DNA from: JABJOE01 sp964344145
GTDB lineage: Bacteria; Patescibacteriota; Patescibacteriia; UBA9934
Length of the DNA: 64,000 nt
Direction of reading: 5' to 3'
Assembly (NCBI GenBank): GCA_964344145.1
Contig: CAYFME010000005.1
Location: 10,760-74,759, forward strand
The stretch's first letter is position 1. Each line of letters begins with the position of its first letter. The notes under the pieces are model-generated. The model was given only the letters and a program-made list of their open reading frames with translations, did not search any database and had not been told where the DNA came from. This document shows, piece after piece, positions 16,083 to 24,848 of this stretch. A program made the translations under genes and the position numbers.

Positions 16083-18233
16083 CTACAGGCCTTCGTCGGA
16101 CGTTCGGGTAAAGATAAACACCGTTATTTCATTTTCGCCATCACCGATTCCGAACCAGGAGTCGGCTTGCTGTTTGCCAGCCTCGCGAATGCGGTCGGCA
16201 TCCCACCAGTAGTCGTTGAGCACGAAGAATCCGAGGTCAACGCCAGCAAGGTCCATTGCTTCCTCCATTGCCGCGCGCGTTGGCTCCTCGTCGGCCATCT
16301 CCAGATAGTGCGAGTAAAGTTCGCCGCCGGTTGGAATTGGATAGTAAAAGATGTCGTCGTGGTAGTAGCGCTTGAATCCGTAGAGCTCTAGCGCTGCCGC
16401 TGATACCGCTTGGTTGGCTAGAACGATATATTCTTGATCATCGCCCAGATCGTTGATCGCTGCTGCGGCATCAAAGTCGGTTGTACTGACGTTGAAGCCG
16501 GCAGAACGGGCATAGTTATCATGCCGTGGAAAGGCTCCGTACACGCCGGCACTGACCATCATCGCAAGCAGAATCGTCCAGCCAAGTCGCAATGCTCGAG
16601 CGCGTTGCGACAGGATGTCAAATACACCATCGATCGCGTAGCCCATGTGCGGGACGAGAAAGAGGAGACTGATGGTTATGAGCCGCTGGGCGTAGTTTGT
16701 GCGTTCGTACTCGATCAGGAAGTCGAACTGTAGCGTGAGCGTAAGAATGAGATAGTTGATCATCCACAGCGCAACCATGAGAAGGGGAAGGTGGATCCGA
16801 GCGCCAGCGCGGCGCTTGATCAAGAGCCACGCTCCGACGATGGCGAGCAAGAGGCTGATCCAAAGTTGGTTGTCGATAAAGAGGTAGAGTCCGTCAAAGA
16901 CGCTCGAGAACTGATTATGCCAGAAACCAGTGAGCGCAAGTTGATCCCAGGCGAGATCAGAAAGGGAGAATGAGATCGCGAGTCCCGAGAGGGACGCTTG
17001 CACGAGAAAAACCGCTGGGATAACGACGGCGCTGGCAAGGGCGATGATGATAAACGCGACACGTTTGATCCGGCGAAGAGATCCTTCGACTCGCCCTTCG
17101 GGCTCGCTCAGGATGACAGTAAGGAGTGCGTAAAGACATGCAGGGATGCCGGCAAGCGGGTGGGTGATAAGAGCGGCGAGTGCTAAGAGCCCGAGCAGGA
17201 CTCGAGGAGGCTGTTTATCGGACCGTGCGAGGATCGGCAGAGAAAGAAAGATAAGGGCTCCTGTGAAAACGTAGGAAAGCGCTTGCGGTGTGGTTGAGAT
17301 GAAAGCACCAAGCGGAAGGAGAAGAAGGGCCAACGATCCCCATCCGCGACCGTGTGTCACTTGCCCAAATCCGAAGACGGCACAAGCGCTAAGCAGAAAG
17401 GCCGCAAGGACGGGGACGAGCAGAGTGTCGATAAGATAAATAGGAAGTCCAAAGACCGTTGCGGCAATGAGCTCGAGAGCGTACTGGCCGATGTAGTAGA
17501 GCGGCTTTGGAGTAATAGTCCCAAACTCGGCAATGTGTGCAATGGTTGTTCGATGAATGAACGGATCAAAGCCATAGCCGAGTGAATAGGTGAGTGCCGG
17601 CACGACGAACACGCTCAAGAGGATGATGCCAAGAAGGCTCATGCGCAGCCGTGTGGATAGGAGCGGGGCGATTGCTATGCTTAGCAGTACAGCCAGTCCA
17701 AGACTGATGATCGCGCTCGGATCAACGACCAACCAGAGGGAGCGGACAGATTGCGTGATGTCAATGGGCGCAATGGCATTCCACCATGCGGCAATACAAA
17801 TGGCGATTGCGGTTATGGCGGTCCAATTTCGATTCACTAAGTGAGTAGATGCAAGTGTGCTCGATCGCACTGATATTTGTTGTTTGTTGCATCTATTCAC
17901 TAAGTGAGTAGATGCAAGAGCTCCGATGATTAGGGTGGCTATACAGAGGAGGAAGAGCATCCACGGATAGACAGGGCCTGCGTAGTAAATCGCGCTTCCG
18001 CCAATAGCCAGGAGTGCCACGGCGGCACTCAGCCCAACACCGATTTGCACCACCAGATCTTCATCTCGCACTAACCGCGACCCAAACAGGGCACCGGTAC
18101 AAACAAAAAAGACGATCAAACACACGCCGCCTACGACCGGATCTTGCAGACTCATCTGGTTTAGACCGCCAATCAGCAGCGCGAGCCCACCTCCGGAGAA
18201 CCATTTGCCTTTTTTCGCCAATAAGAGCACCAT
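16083..18233 (-). CDS. Polytopic membrane protein, probable GT-C-like or envelope protein
   Basis: 716 residues from ATG 18233; an in-frame start at 18290 would overlap the divergent neighbour. About 14-16 membrane spans precede a soluble C-terminal domain of about 150 residues (YEAFP-like region to ENEITVFIFTRTSDEGL). The layout resembles large membrane glycosyltransferases, but a clear DxD/DE catalytic loop was not found. Two palindromic repeats are inserted in frame: LASTHLVNR appears twice (about 106-114 and 127-135), and SEPEGRVEGS lies near 373-385. Both match intergenic-type repeat sequences. It diverges from the phosphatidyltransferase gene with only 16 bases between start codons. Confidence 0.75.
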   Translation of the reverse strand: MVLLLAKKGKWFSGGGLALLIGGLNQMSLQDPVVGGVCLIVFFVCTGALFGSRLVRDEDLVVQIGVGLSAAVALLAIGGSAIYYAGPVYPWMLFLLCIATLIIGALASTHLVNRCNKQQISVRSSTLASTHLVNRNWTAITAIAICIAAWWNAIAPIDITQSVRSLWLVVDPSAIISLGLAVLLSIAIAPLLSTRLRMSLLGIILLSVFVVPALTYSLGYGFDPFIHRTTIAHIAEFGTITPKPLYYIGQYALELIAATVFGLPIYLIDTLLVPVLAAFLLSACAVFGFGQVTHGRGWGSLALLLLPLGAFISTTPQALSYVFTGALIFLSLPILARSDKQPPRVLLGLLALAALITHPLAGIPACLYALLTVILSEPEGRVEGSLRRIKRVAFIIIALASAVVIPAVFLVQASLSGLAISFSLSDLAWDQLALTGFWHNQFSSVFDGLYLFIDNQLWISLLLAIVGAWLLIKRRAGARIHLPLLMVALWMINYLILTLTLQFDFLIEYERTNYAQRLITISLLFLVPHMGYAIDGVFDILSQRARALRLGWTILLAMMVSAGVYGAFPRHDNYARSAGFNVSTTDFDAAAAINDLGDDQEYIVLANQAVSAAALELYGFKRYYHDDIFYYPIPTGGELYSHYLEMADEEPTRAAMEEAMDLAGVDLGFFVLNDYWWDADRIREAGKQQADSWFGIGDGENEITVFIFTRTSDEGL
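17080..17117. repeat. Palindromic repeat inserted in frame in the 716-residue ORF
   Basis: A GC-rich palindrome containing ACTCGCCCTTCGGGCTCG, flanked by GATCCTTCG and CTCAGGATGAC. This is a sequence type widely seen as an intergenic REP-like repeat in bacteria. It is translated as SEPEGRVEGS without breaking the frame. Confidence 0.75.
17832..17918. repeat. Two 24-bp direct copies of a palindromic unit, in frame
   Basis: Copies lie at 17832-17855 and 17895-17918 (they begin ATTCACTAAGTGAGTAGATG). Their 63-base spacing is exactly 21 codons. The second copy extends to a near-perfect 29-bp palindrome at 17888-17916. Confidence 0.8.
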
Positions 18234-18249
18234 AAGTCTTAGATATTCT

Positions 18250-18825
18250 ATGCACAAACGTGATCCGGAGCAACTTTTTCCGCACGACAAACTGATTCGA
18301 CCCTTTCTTGCTTTGATTCCGCGCTCGGTACATCCGAATCACGTGACGATTTTGCGCATGATCCTCACGCCAATCGTGCTCTATGCGCTGTACATGCAGA
18401 ATTACCGCGTTGGTGTTCCTTTGTTTATCTTCACGGCAGCAACCGATGCGATTGACGGCTCACTCGCGCGCGTACGCAAGCAAATCACCGCGTGGGGCAC
18501 GTTCTACGATCCGGTGGCAGATAAGATCCTGATTGGGTCGGTCATTGTGTTGATTCTGATTCAGCACGTGAATCCACTGATTGCGTTTGGTGTTATTGCC
18601 GTGGAGATCTTGATGCTTGCCGGTGGTTGGTACAAACGACAGCGTGGCGTTGATGTGACGGCAAACATTTGGGGCAAGATCAAGATGATCCTTGAGTTTT
18701 CAGGGGTGCTATTTTTGTTGATCGCCCTGTGGCTGGGCGTTGATTTGTTTATTGATTTGTCAGAAGGAACATTGATCTTAGCGATTGTCTTTGCTGTCGT
18801 AGCATTGTTGACCTACAGCCTATGA
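18250..18825 (+). CDS. CDP-alcohol phosphatidyltransferase (phosphatidylglycerophosphate synthase-like)
   Basis: 191 residues from ATG 18250; a start at 18205 would overlap the divergent gene. The full family signature DG-x2-AR-x8-G-x3-D-x3-D is present as DAIDGSLARVRKQITAWGTF followed by YDPVADK. About five membrane spans are visible. The enzyme transfers a phosphatidyl group from CDP-diacylglycerol to an alcohol, most simply glycerol-3-phosphate as in PgsA. The gene overlaps the next by 4 bases. Confidence 0.88.
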   Translation: MHKRDPEQLFPHDKLIRPFLALIPRSVHPNHVTILRMILTPIVLYALYMQNYRVGVPLFIFTAATDAIDGSLARVRKQITAWGTFYDPVADKILIGSVIVLILIQHVNPLIAFGVIAVEILMLAGGWYKRQRGVDVTANIWGKIKMILEFSGVLFLLIALWLGVDLFIDLSEGTLILAIVFAVVALLTYSL

Positions 18826-20465
18826 TCGTTGTGTGGCGATCTCTTCTACGCTTTTTGGTCCCCGTCATTTTTTTTGTTTCAACACTCGGACTTGCACTGG
18901 ATGTGCCGTCGGATGTGTTTGTTTCACCGGATGAGAATGCGAGCAGCGTGTTCGCGACGTTGTTCGCCACCGAACAACAGCTGTGGTTAGAAGAACCGAT
19001 CAATGAACAGCTGGGAGGCATTGTGCATCCGCGATCGGTGATCGCGATCGGGGAACGGTTGATTCCCGTCAGTTTTCTTGGGCTGACCGTGCTGTATGGA
19101 TCCATTGGCTCGCTTTTTGGTCCATGGATTCTTGGATTGCTCACACCGATTATCGCGATGTTCGCTGTGCTGGCCTGGCGGGCGCTTGTACGAGAACTGT
19201 GGAAGGACGATACGCTGGCGAACTTGTCAGCGATTGCCCTGATGATTCACCCGGCGTTTTGGTACTACGCCGCGCGTGGCATGATGCACAATGTCTTGTT
19301 TGTCGCTCTGTTGATCTTCGCCGCTTGGTTTTGGATTGTAAAACCGTTGCATCAGTGCGATCGTCATGCGTTGTTTGATGTTTTTGCCAGCGGTGCGTGT
19401 ATCGGACTCGCTCTTGCGACGCGCGGATCAGAGATCGTCTGGATCGCTATTGCGGTCGCGGCACTCATGTACGTCGCACGAAAGACGATCACGACAGTGA
19501 AGATAGCAACGTTTGTTATTGGTATCGCCATAGCATTGTTGCCGTTCGCTACATTGCAGACTTCGCTTTACGGCGCACCATGGAATACTGGATACACGGT
19601 GGAGAGCGAGGAGTCCGCGGAGTCTGTTGAAGAAGTCTCGACGGATCTGTCAGCGTTTGATCAATGGCTCGAGAACTCGACGATCGGGTCAGTCTTACTG
19701 CCGTTTGGCATTCACGAGATGAACATCGTCCGCAACACGCTCAACTACGGTTTGTGGCTGTATCCATGGGTGACCGTTCTTGGCCTCATCGGGATCTTGC
19801 TCCTTGCTCGCGACCGCAAGTATCGAACGTGGCTCTGGCTCACAATCAGCGTCGGTATTTGGCTGTTGATCGTCTACGGTTCGTGGTCCTTCAACGACAA
19901 TCCTGACCCTACGGCCGTGACCATCGGCGATTCGCATGTGCGTTACTGGCTGCCATTATTTGTGCTTATGACGCCGTTTATTGCTCACACGATAATAGAT
20001 TTCTCCTCCCGTTGGTCGTCGAAATGGAGATTTCCATCTCGAGCCGTAGGCGAGAGATCTATTGCGACCCTTATCGTTATCGTGTGTACCCTGTTGTCCA
20101 TCAACGTCGTCTTCTTTGCGCCCGACGGCGTGCTTGCTGCGCGTGCAAACTTGTATGAGGCCGCAGAGAAGCGCGATACGATTCTTGAGCATACGGATGC
20201 AGATGACATCATCATCGTTGACTACGCTGACAAGTATCTGTTCCCAGACCGCCGCGTCATTGTTCCGCTGCGTGATGATCGAACGTACGGCGCAATGAAT
20301 GACATTGTCGAGCTGACAGACTTGTATTACTTCGGGATCACGCTGCCGCAGGAAGACATCGACTACCTGAATAACGAAAAGCTGGCTGAGATGGAGTTGG
20401 GTATCGAATCTGTTGTGGAGATCGGAGAGGAAACATTGTATTTTATTGAAGAAGTCGATTTATGA
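18822..20465 (+). CDS. Membrane glycosyltransferase-like protein (GT-C/PMT superfamily)
   Basis: 547 residues with about ten membrane spans. The first outside loop has an acidic SPDENASS motif, as in the catalytic loop of protein mannosyltransferase/ArnT-like GT-C enzymes. Other matching segments are MIHPAFWYYAARGMMHN and a C-terminal soluble domain of about 90 residues. It probably moves a sugar from a polyprenyl-linked donor outside the membrane, and could use the product of the synthase at 11060. It overlaps both neighbours by 4 bases. Confidence 0.75.
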   Translation: MIVVWRSLLRFLVPVIFFVSTLGLALDVPSDVFVSPDENASSVFATLFATEQQLWLEEPINEQLGGIVHPRSVIAIGERLIPVSFLGLTVLYGSIGSLFGPWILGLLTPIIAMFAVLAWRALVRELWKDDTLANLSAIALMIHPAFWYYAARGMMHNVLFVALLIFAAWFWIVKPLHQCDRHALFDVFASGACIGLALATRGSEIVWIAIAVAALMYVARKTITTVKIATFVIGIAIALLPFATLQTSLYGAPWNTGYTVESEESAESVEEVSTDLSAFDQWLENSTIGSVLLPFGIHEMNIVRNTLNYGLWLYPWVTVLGLIGILLLARDRKYRTWLWLTISVGIWLLIVYGSWSFNDNPDPTAVTIGDSHVRYWLPLFVLMTPFIAHTIIDFSSRWSSKWRFPSRAVGERSIATLIVIVCTLLSINVVFFAPDGVLAARANLYEAAEKRDTILEHTDADDIIIVDYADKYLFPDRRVIVPLRDDRTYGAMNDIVELTDLYYFGITLPQEDIDYLNNEKLAEMELGIESVVEIGEETLYFIEEVDL

Positions 20466-21049
20466 AAATGATTGAATTTTTTGGGATGCCAAGGTCTGGG
20501 AAGACGACGCAGATCGATATGTTGCGCACTTTTTTGCAGGAGGCGGGCTATACTGTGTGTGTCGTATCCGATAGAGATCGGGCGGACTCTATTGGCACTC
20601 CTCCGAGTGAGATCGTAGGGTACAAGCTTGTCTTCTTCTCACAGGTTATTGAAGCGTTTTTCGCTAATCAACCCAGTTGCGATTTCCTCATCGTCGATAG
20701 GGGCTTCCATGATTCTATTGCGTGGTTCGAGGCGGAGAGGCTTCTTCGTCACATTTCTTCAGAGCGAGCAGATCAGTTGTCAGACACATTTTCCGAATAC
20801 CAACAGTACGTAGATCAAGGATTTTGTCTCATGGTTGACTTAGATACTGCTTTTCAACGACACGACAGTAAAGAGCAGATGGCGGTGGACGATCACGCGA
20901 TGACAAAGAATTATCTTCAAGCGTTAGAGCGGTCGTACCAGACGAAGAAGGGTAATTTTGGCAACACGGTATTTATTGATGGACTGCAGTCGGTTGAATC
21001 TGTTCATAAGAAGATAGTGCAACACCTTCAACACAACTTACAGATTTGA
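20462..21049 (+). CDS. P-loop kinase, thymidylate-kinase-like
   Basis: 195 residues. Walker A is GMPRSGKTT at 8-16. The DRGFHDS motif matches the DR-x2-DS element of thymidylate and related nucleoside kinases. A Lys/Gln-rich lid follows (RHDSKEQMAVDDH). The substrate is uncertain; the position between membrane envelope genes is unusual for dTMP kinase, so a different phosphate acceptor is possible. Confidence 0.7.
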   Translation: MKMIEFFGMPRSGKTTQIDMLRTFLQEAGYTVCVVSDRDRADSIGTPPSEIVGYKLVFFSQVIEAFFANQPSCDFLIVDRGFHDSIAWFEAERLLRHISSERADQLSDTFSEYQQYVDQGFCLMVDLDTAFQRHDSKEQMAVDDHAMTKNYLQALERSYQTKKGNFGNTVFIDGLQSVESVHKKIVQHLQHNLQI

Positions 21050-21051
21050 GA

Positions 21052-22512
21052 ATGCTTCGACGCCTCTTACAACTCATCATCATCACCATTCCAGTCGGAC
21101 TGTTTGTCTGGCTCCTTGCGATTGACATTGCGCCGTCTGGAGAGCGTACGGTTGTTTGGGGTGTGGACGAACCGTCACCGTTTATCGATCGACCGCTACC
21201 CGATGACCGGATCTTGGACCAGCAAACAAACGGGCGAGGAGAGCAGTACGTTTCGATCGTTGAAGAGCCGGTGTACTTTGGGATGCACCTACCGCACACG
21301 GTGTTTGATCAAATGGAGGTGACGTTAACGTTTCAAAATGATGACCAGCCGATTGTGGAGCTCGGGTCGCTGATTGATATCCAGTCGCAGGCTTACGAGT
21401 TGCAACCACTGCACAATCGAATCATCGATGAGCTTGATTGGGAGGTTATTGAGCAGGACGGGATATCGTTGTATCAGCGGGAACTAACGTATGGGACACT
21501 CGACAGTTTCTACGACGATCCTCCAGAGCGATCGAGCGTTGCGGTCTATCATGCCGACGTTGAAACACCGTACCGATTGTCGAGCTATCAACCGCTCGGT
21601 TCCTCGCAGACGTTTGACGTCTCGCTACGCGGGTATCACAAGTTTGTGACGTACATCAAAAACGAAACCTTTGACCTTGCCGTTGCTTGGATGGATATGA
21701 ATCGTACGACCGGAGCAGACGAGGGGGTGATTCGCGTGCGTGATGAGAACGATGAGGTCGTATACGAACATTTTTTCGAAGACGATGATAACGTGACAGA
21801 GAACCAAATCAGTGACGATGGGTATGCACGTATCGAGCTCAAGGATTTGTCAGAGGGCGTGTACAGCGTTGAGCTTTCGGGAACAAGTGATATTTTCTGG
21901 CGCGCCATCACAACCACGCAGCGCTACGTGACGTTTGTGAATAAGCTGTACATTGGTGATGATGTTGGGCATTTGCCAGAACCGCGTGCGACGACGTTTT
22001 ACACAAATGCAAAGCATCTCACGGTTCAAACCCTGCACGCCGATGCTACGCAACGATTGACCATCGGCTCGGAGGATATCTCGGTTGATGCCACGCACGA
22101 GAAGTTGTTCCACACGGTCGACGACGCGGGCGTTGTGCTTGGGCATAGTCCTGTCGGCGACATTGAGATCATCGGCGACGGCAAGTTTGCGTTTTCGCGA
22201 GGATCGTTCTTTGATCCTGATCCTGTGAGCATGAATGCGTATACGGACGTTGATGTTCAGAGGATCGATTACATCCTGACGACGTACGTCTCACCAGAGC
22301 AGAGAGGGGACTGGCTCATCGCAAGTGGAACATTTGATCTAGATGCGCTGTACGGACAGGAAGAAGTGAAGATGACTGTATCGGTTCCAGGCATCGAAGC
22401 GTTCCAGGGTATCGTCGACGTCAAAGCGATCGACGTGACGTTTGTAAAAGATCCGCTCGACTGGAAAGGATTCTTGTCAGCCGCTCGAGATAGATTGCCG
22501 TTTGGACTATGA
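21052..22512 (+). CDS. Exported beta-rich protein of unknown function
   Basis: 486 residues from ATG 21052; TTG 21046 overlapping the previous stop is the alternative. An N-terminal signal anchor (LLQLIIITIPVGLFVWLLAI) precedes a long extracytoplasmic part rich in Asp, Thr and Val with beta-sandwich character (VEVTLTF-like strands, SEGVYSVELSGTSDIFW). There is no recognised catalytic motif. It sits between the kinase and a small membrane protein with 4-base overlaps on both sides, so it is probably an envelope component of the same operon. Confidence 0.65.
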   Translation: MLRRLLQLIIITIPVGLFVWLLAIDIAPSGERTVVWGVDEPSPFIDRPLPDDRILDQQTNGRGEQYVSIVEEPVYFGMHLPHTVFDQMEVTLTFQNDDQPIVELGSLIDIQSQAYELQPLHNRIIDELDWEVIEQDGISLYQRELTYGTLDSFYDDPPERSSVAVYHADVETPYRLSSYQPLGSSQTFDVSLRGYHKFVTYIKNETFDLAVAWMDMNRTTGADEGVIRVRDENDEVVYEHFFEDDDNVTENQISDDGYARIELKDLSEGVYSVELSGTSDIFWRAITTTQRYVTFVNKLYIGDDVGHLPEPRATTFYTNAKHLTVQTLHADATQRLTIGSEDISVDATHEKLFHTVDDAGVVLGHSPVGDIEIIGDGKFAFSRGSFFDPDPVSMNAYTDVDVQRIDYILTTYVSPEQRGDWLIASGTFDLDALYGQEEVKMTVSVPGIEAFQGIVDVKAIDVTFVKDPLDWKGFLSAARDRLPFGL

Positions 22513-22859
22513 ATCATGTTTTAAAAGCAGCGTTTCATACCTCGATGATGTCGTACGCGGTTTTTCTGCTCGCCGACTACGTACGGCCTGGCTTTGTGAG
22601 CGCAACGTTCTCGGTACATTGGTTTTTGTTGGTTGCGATTATTGCGGGCGTGCTTTGGTCGATGGCGCATGATCGGGAACCTCTCGAAAGGTTTATTGGA
22701 CGCCTGTGGCGTTGGCTGTGGCAGTTTGTCTTTGGGTTGCTGTTGGCGGTGGTCATTTGGGAGAATACATCAAACGTGGGCGACTTGCGGATTTTTGTCA
22801 CCTTGGTAGGCTTTTTTGTACCTTGGCTAATCATTCATCTTTTGACCTATGAGCGCTGA
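22509..22859 (+). CDS. Small membrane protein of unknown function
   Basis: 116 residues with four predicted spans (VFLLADYVRPGF region, WFLLVAIIAGVLWSM, WQFVFGLLLAVVIW, IFVTLVGFFVPWLIIHLL). It overlaps the upstream gene at ATGA and the HIT gene by 11 bases. I do not recognise a family. Confidence 0.65.
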   Translation: MNHVLKAAFHTSMMSYAVFLLADYVRPGFVSATFSVHWFLLVAIIAGVLWSMAHDREPLERFIGRLWRWLWQFVFGLLLAVVIWENTSNVGDLRIFVTLVGFFVPWLIIHLLTYER

Positions 22860-23271
22860 TTGTCTTTTTTGCAAGATTATCACCGGCGACGTTCCGTCGC
22901 ATAAGATCTACGAGAATGATCATGTGTATGCGTTTTTGGATATTGGACCGGTGAGCAAGGGACATACGTTGTTTATTCCAAAGGAGCACGCGGTTGATTT
23001 GGGCGATGGTTCCAAAGAGGCGGCTGTGCATCTGATTGAAGCTGTGCATGACGTTGCGCCAGAGATTATGGAGGCGCTCGGGGCGTCGAGCTACAATCTT
23101 GGTATGAATCACGGTGCTGATGCCGGTCAGCTGGTCTTCCATACGCATTTGCACTTCATGCCACGCTACGCTGGTGTTCCTCGTACGTTTGACAAGAAGA
23201 CTCCGTCGCAAGAGGAGCTGGCGGAGGTAGCTGAGCTCATCCGCACAAAGACCATGCCGGTTGACGCCTAG
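22849..23271 (+). CDS. HIT family nucleotide hydrolase/transferase
   Basis: 140 residues. The histidine triad is HTHLH at 98-102 (in LVFHTHLHFMPR). An N-terminal CLFCKI motif with Cys5 and Cys8 is typical of the HinT/PKCI branch. These enzymes hydrolyse nucleoside phosphoramidates or dinucleotide polyphosphates. The start overlaps the membrane-protein gene by 11 bases. Confidence 0.92.
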   Translation: MSADCLFCKIITGDVPSHKIYENDHVYAFLDIGPVSKGHTLFIPKEHAVDLGDGSKEAAVHLIEAVHDVAPEIMEALGASSYNLGMNHGADAGQLVFHTHLHFMPRYAGVPRTFDKKTPSQEELAEVAELIRTKTMPVDA

Positions 23272-23297
23272 CATTGAAATGGTAAAGTTGCCCCTGT

Positions 23298-24308
23298 ATG
23301 AAAGTTCTTGTCACAGGCGGATGCGGCTTTATTGGCTCTCATTTTATCCGCGTCGTCTTCAATCAGCGGCCAGATTGGGAGGTCATCAACCTCGATGCCC
23401 TCACGTACGCTGGAAATTTGGCTAATACTATTGATATTCAAACCCATCCACGGTATCGCTTTGTCTACGGCTCCATTGCAGACAAGAAGCTCGTGGATAC
23501 GTTGGTTCAAGAGGCAGATACGGTCGTAAACTTCGCGGCCGAGACCCACGTTGACCGATCGCTCATGGACAATGAGCCGTTTATCATGACGAACGTTTTG
23601 GGCGTACAGCGGTTGATTGATGCGTGTGTGAAGCACGGCAAGCGATTCCACCATGTGAGTACCGACGAGGTATTCGGCAGCCTTGGACCGGACGATGAGC
23701 GATTCCACGAAGAAACGCCGTACGATCCAAAGAATCCGTACAGTGCGACAAAGGCGGCGTCGGATCATCTCGTGCGTGCGGCGATTCACTCGCATGCGCT
23801 GCGCGGAACCATTTCCAACTGCACAAATAACTACGGGCCATTTTTGTATCCCGAAAAGTTCCTCGCCATCGCCATTACGAATATTTTAGAAGGGAAGCCG
23901 GTGAGCGTGCAGGGTGATGGTCGGCAGATTCGCGATTGGATTCATGCGGAGGATCATGGCACGGGCATTCTCGCCATCCTCGAGAAAGGTCAGATTGGTC
24001 ACACGTACATGATGGGCGGCGACTGTGAAATGAATATTGCCGACACCGCTCGGCTCGTCTTGAAGGTTATGGGGGCAAAAGATGATATGCTGCAGTTTGT
24101 CAAAGATCGTCCCGGACAAGATCGACGATACGCGATTCATTTCGGGAAGATTGAGGAAGAGCTCGGATGGAAGCCATCGCGGACCTTTGAAGAAGGATTA
24201 ACAGAAATGGTGCACTGGTACCGTGAGAATGAGTACTGGTGGAAGCCTATTAAACAAAGTTCTGGCTATCGTAAGTGGTACGAAGCACAGATTGGAGGAT
24301 TAGTATGA
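23298..24308 (+). CDS. rfbB: dTDP-glucose 4,6-dehydratase
   Basis: 336 residues. The NAD motif is GGCGFIG at 7-13, the active-site acid pair is in STDEVFG at 121-127 (Asp123, Glu124), and Tyr148-x3-Lys152 is in YSATK. It converts dTDP-glucose to dTDP-4-keto-6-deoxyglucose, the second step of dTDP-L-rhamnose synthesis. It has an extended -10 box (TGG-TAAAGT, 23283-23288) 9 bases before the ATG and starts the rfbB-rfbC-rfbD operon. rfbA, the first enzyme of the pathway, is not in this window. Confidence 0.95.
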   Translation: MKVLVTGGCGFIGSHFIRVVFNQRPDWEVINLDALTYAGNLANTIDIQTHPRYRFVYGSIADKKLVDTLVQEADTVVNFAAETHVDRSLMDNEPFIMTNVLGVQRLIDACVKHGKRFHHVSTDEVFGSLGPDDERFHEETPYDPKNPYSATKAASDHLVRAAIHSHALRGTISNCTNNYGPFLYPEKFLAIAITNILEGKPVSVQGDGRQIRDWIHAEDHGTGILAILEKGQIGHTYMMGGDCEMNIADTARLVLKVMGAKDDMLQFVKDRPGQDRRYAIHFGKIEEELGWKPSRTFEEGLTEMVHWYRENEYWWKPIKQSSGYRKWYEAQIGGLV

Positions 24309-24847
24309 AGAAAGTCGAGACGCCCATTGAAGGCCTGTACGTGATCGAGCCGGAAGTATACGGCGATGAACGTGGGTATCTTTTTGAGGCGTTTAATGCG
24401 GATAAGTTTGAAGGGCTTGGGTTGCATACGAATTTTCGTCAAGCAAATCAGTCGTTTTCTACAAAAGGGATTCTTCGAGGCATTCATTTTCAGCGTCATC
24501 CAAAGCCCATGGCGAAGTTGGTCCGTTGCCCGCACGGCCGTTTGTGGGATGTTGCCGTTGATCTACGACCAGACTCACCAACGTACCGTCAGTGGTTTGG
24601 GCTCGAGTTGTCTCACGACAACAAAAAAATGTTGCTTATTCCGGAAGGATTCGGTCACGGTTTTTATGCGATCACGGATTGCATGCTGAGCTATCTGATT
24701 TCAGAGACATTTGATCCAGAACTCGATGCCGGCATTGCTTGGGACGATCCGTCCATCGACATTCAGTGGCCGCTGACGGCAAGCCCATCGTTGTCGCAGA
24801 AAGATCAGACATTACCATTGCTAAGGGAGATTGAGTTGACGTGGTGA
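24305..24847 (+). CDS. rfbC: dTDP-4-dehydrorhamnose 3,5-epimerase
   Basis: 180 residues from ATG 24305, overlapping the rfbB stop by 4 bases; the earlier ATG at 24275 is inside rfbB. Cupin fold with the catalytic His61 in LRGIHFQRHPKPMAK and Lys71, and the RCPHGRLWDVAVDLR strand. It acts between RfbB and RfbD. Confidence 0.95.
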   Translation: MKKVETPIEGLYVIEPEVYGDERGYLFEAFNADKFEGLGLHTNFRQANQSFSTKGILRGIHFQRHPKPMAKLVRCPHGRLWDVAVDLRPDSPTYRQWFGLELSHDNKKMLLIPEGFGHGFYAITDCMLSYLISETFDPELDAGIAWDDPSIDIQWPLTASPSLSQKDQTLPLLREIELTW

Positions 24848-24848
24848 T

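Noticed and set aside
15446..16111. 221-residue plus-strand ORF across the secreted-protein cassette
   Set aside because: It runs through two terminators and lacks domain character. The minus-strand gene has a signal peptide, promoter and Shine-Dalgarno.
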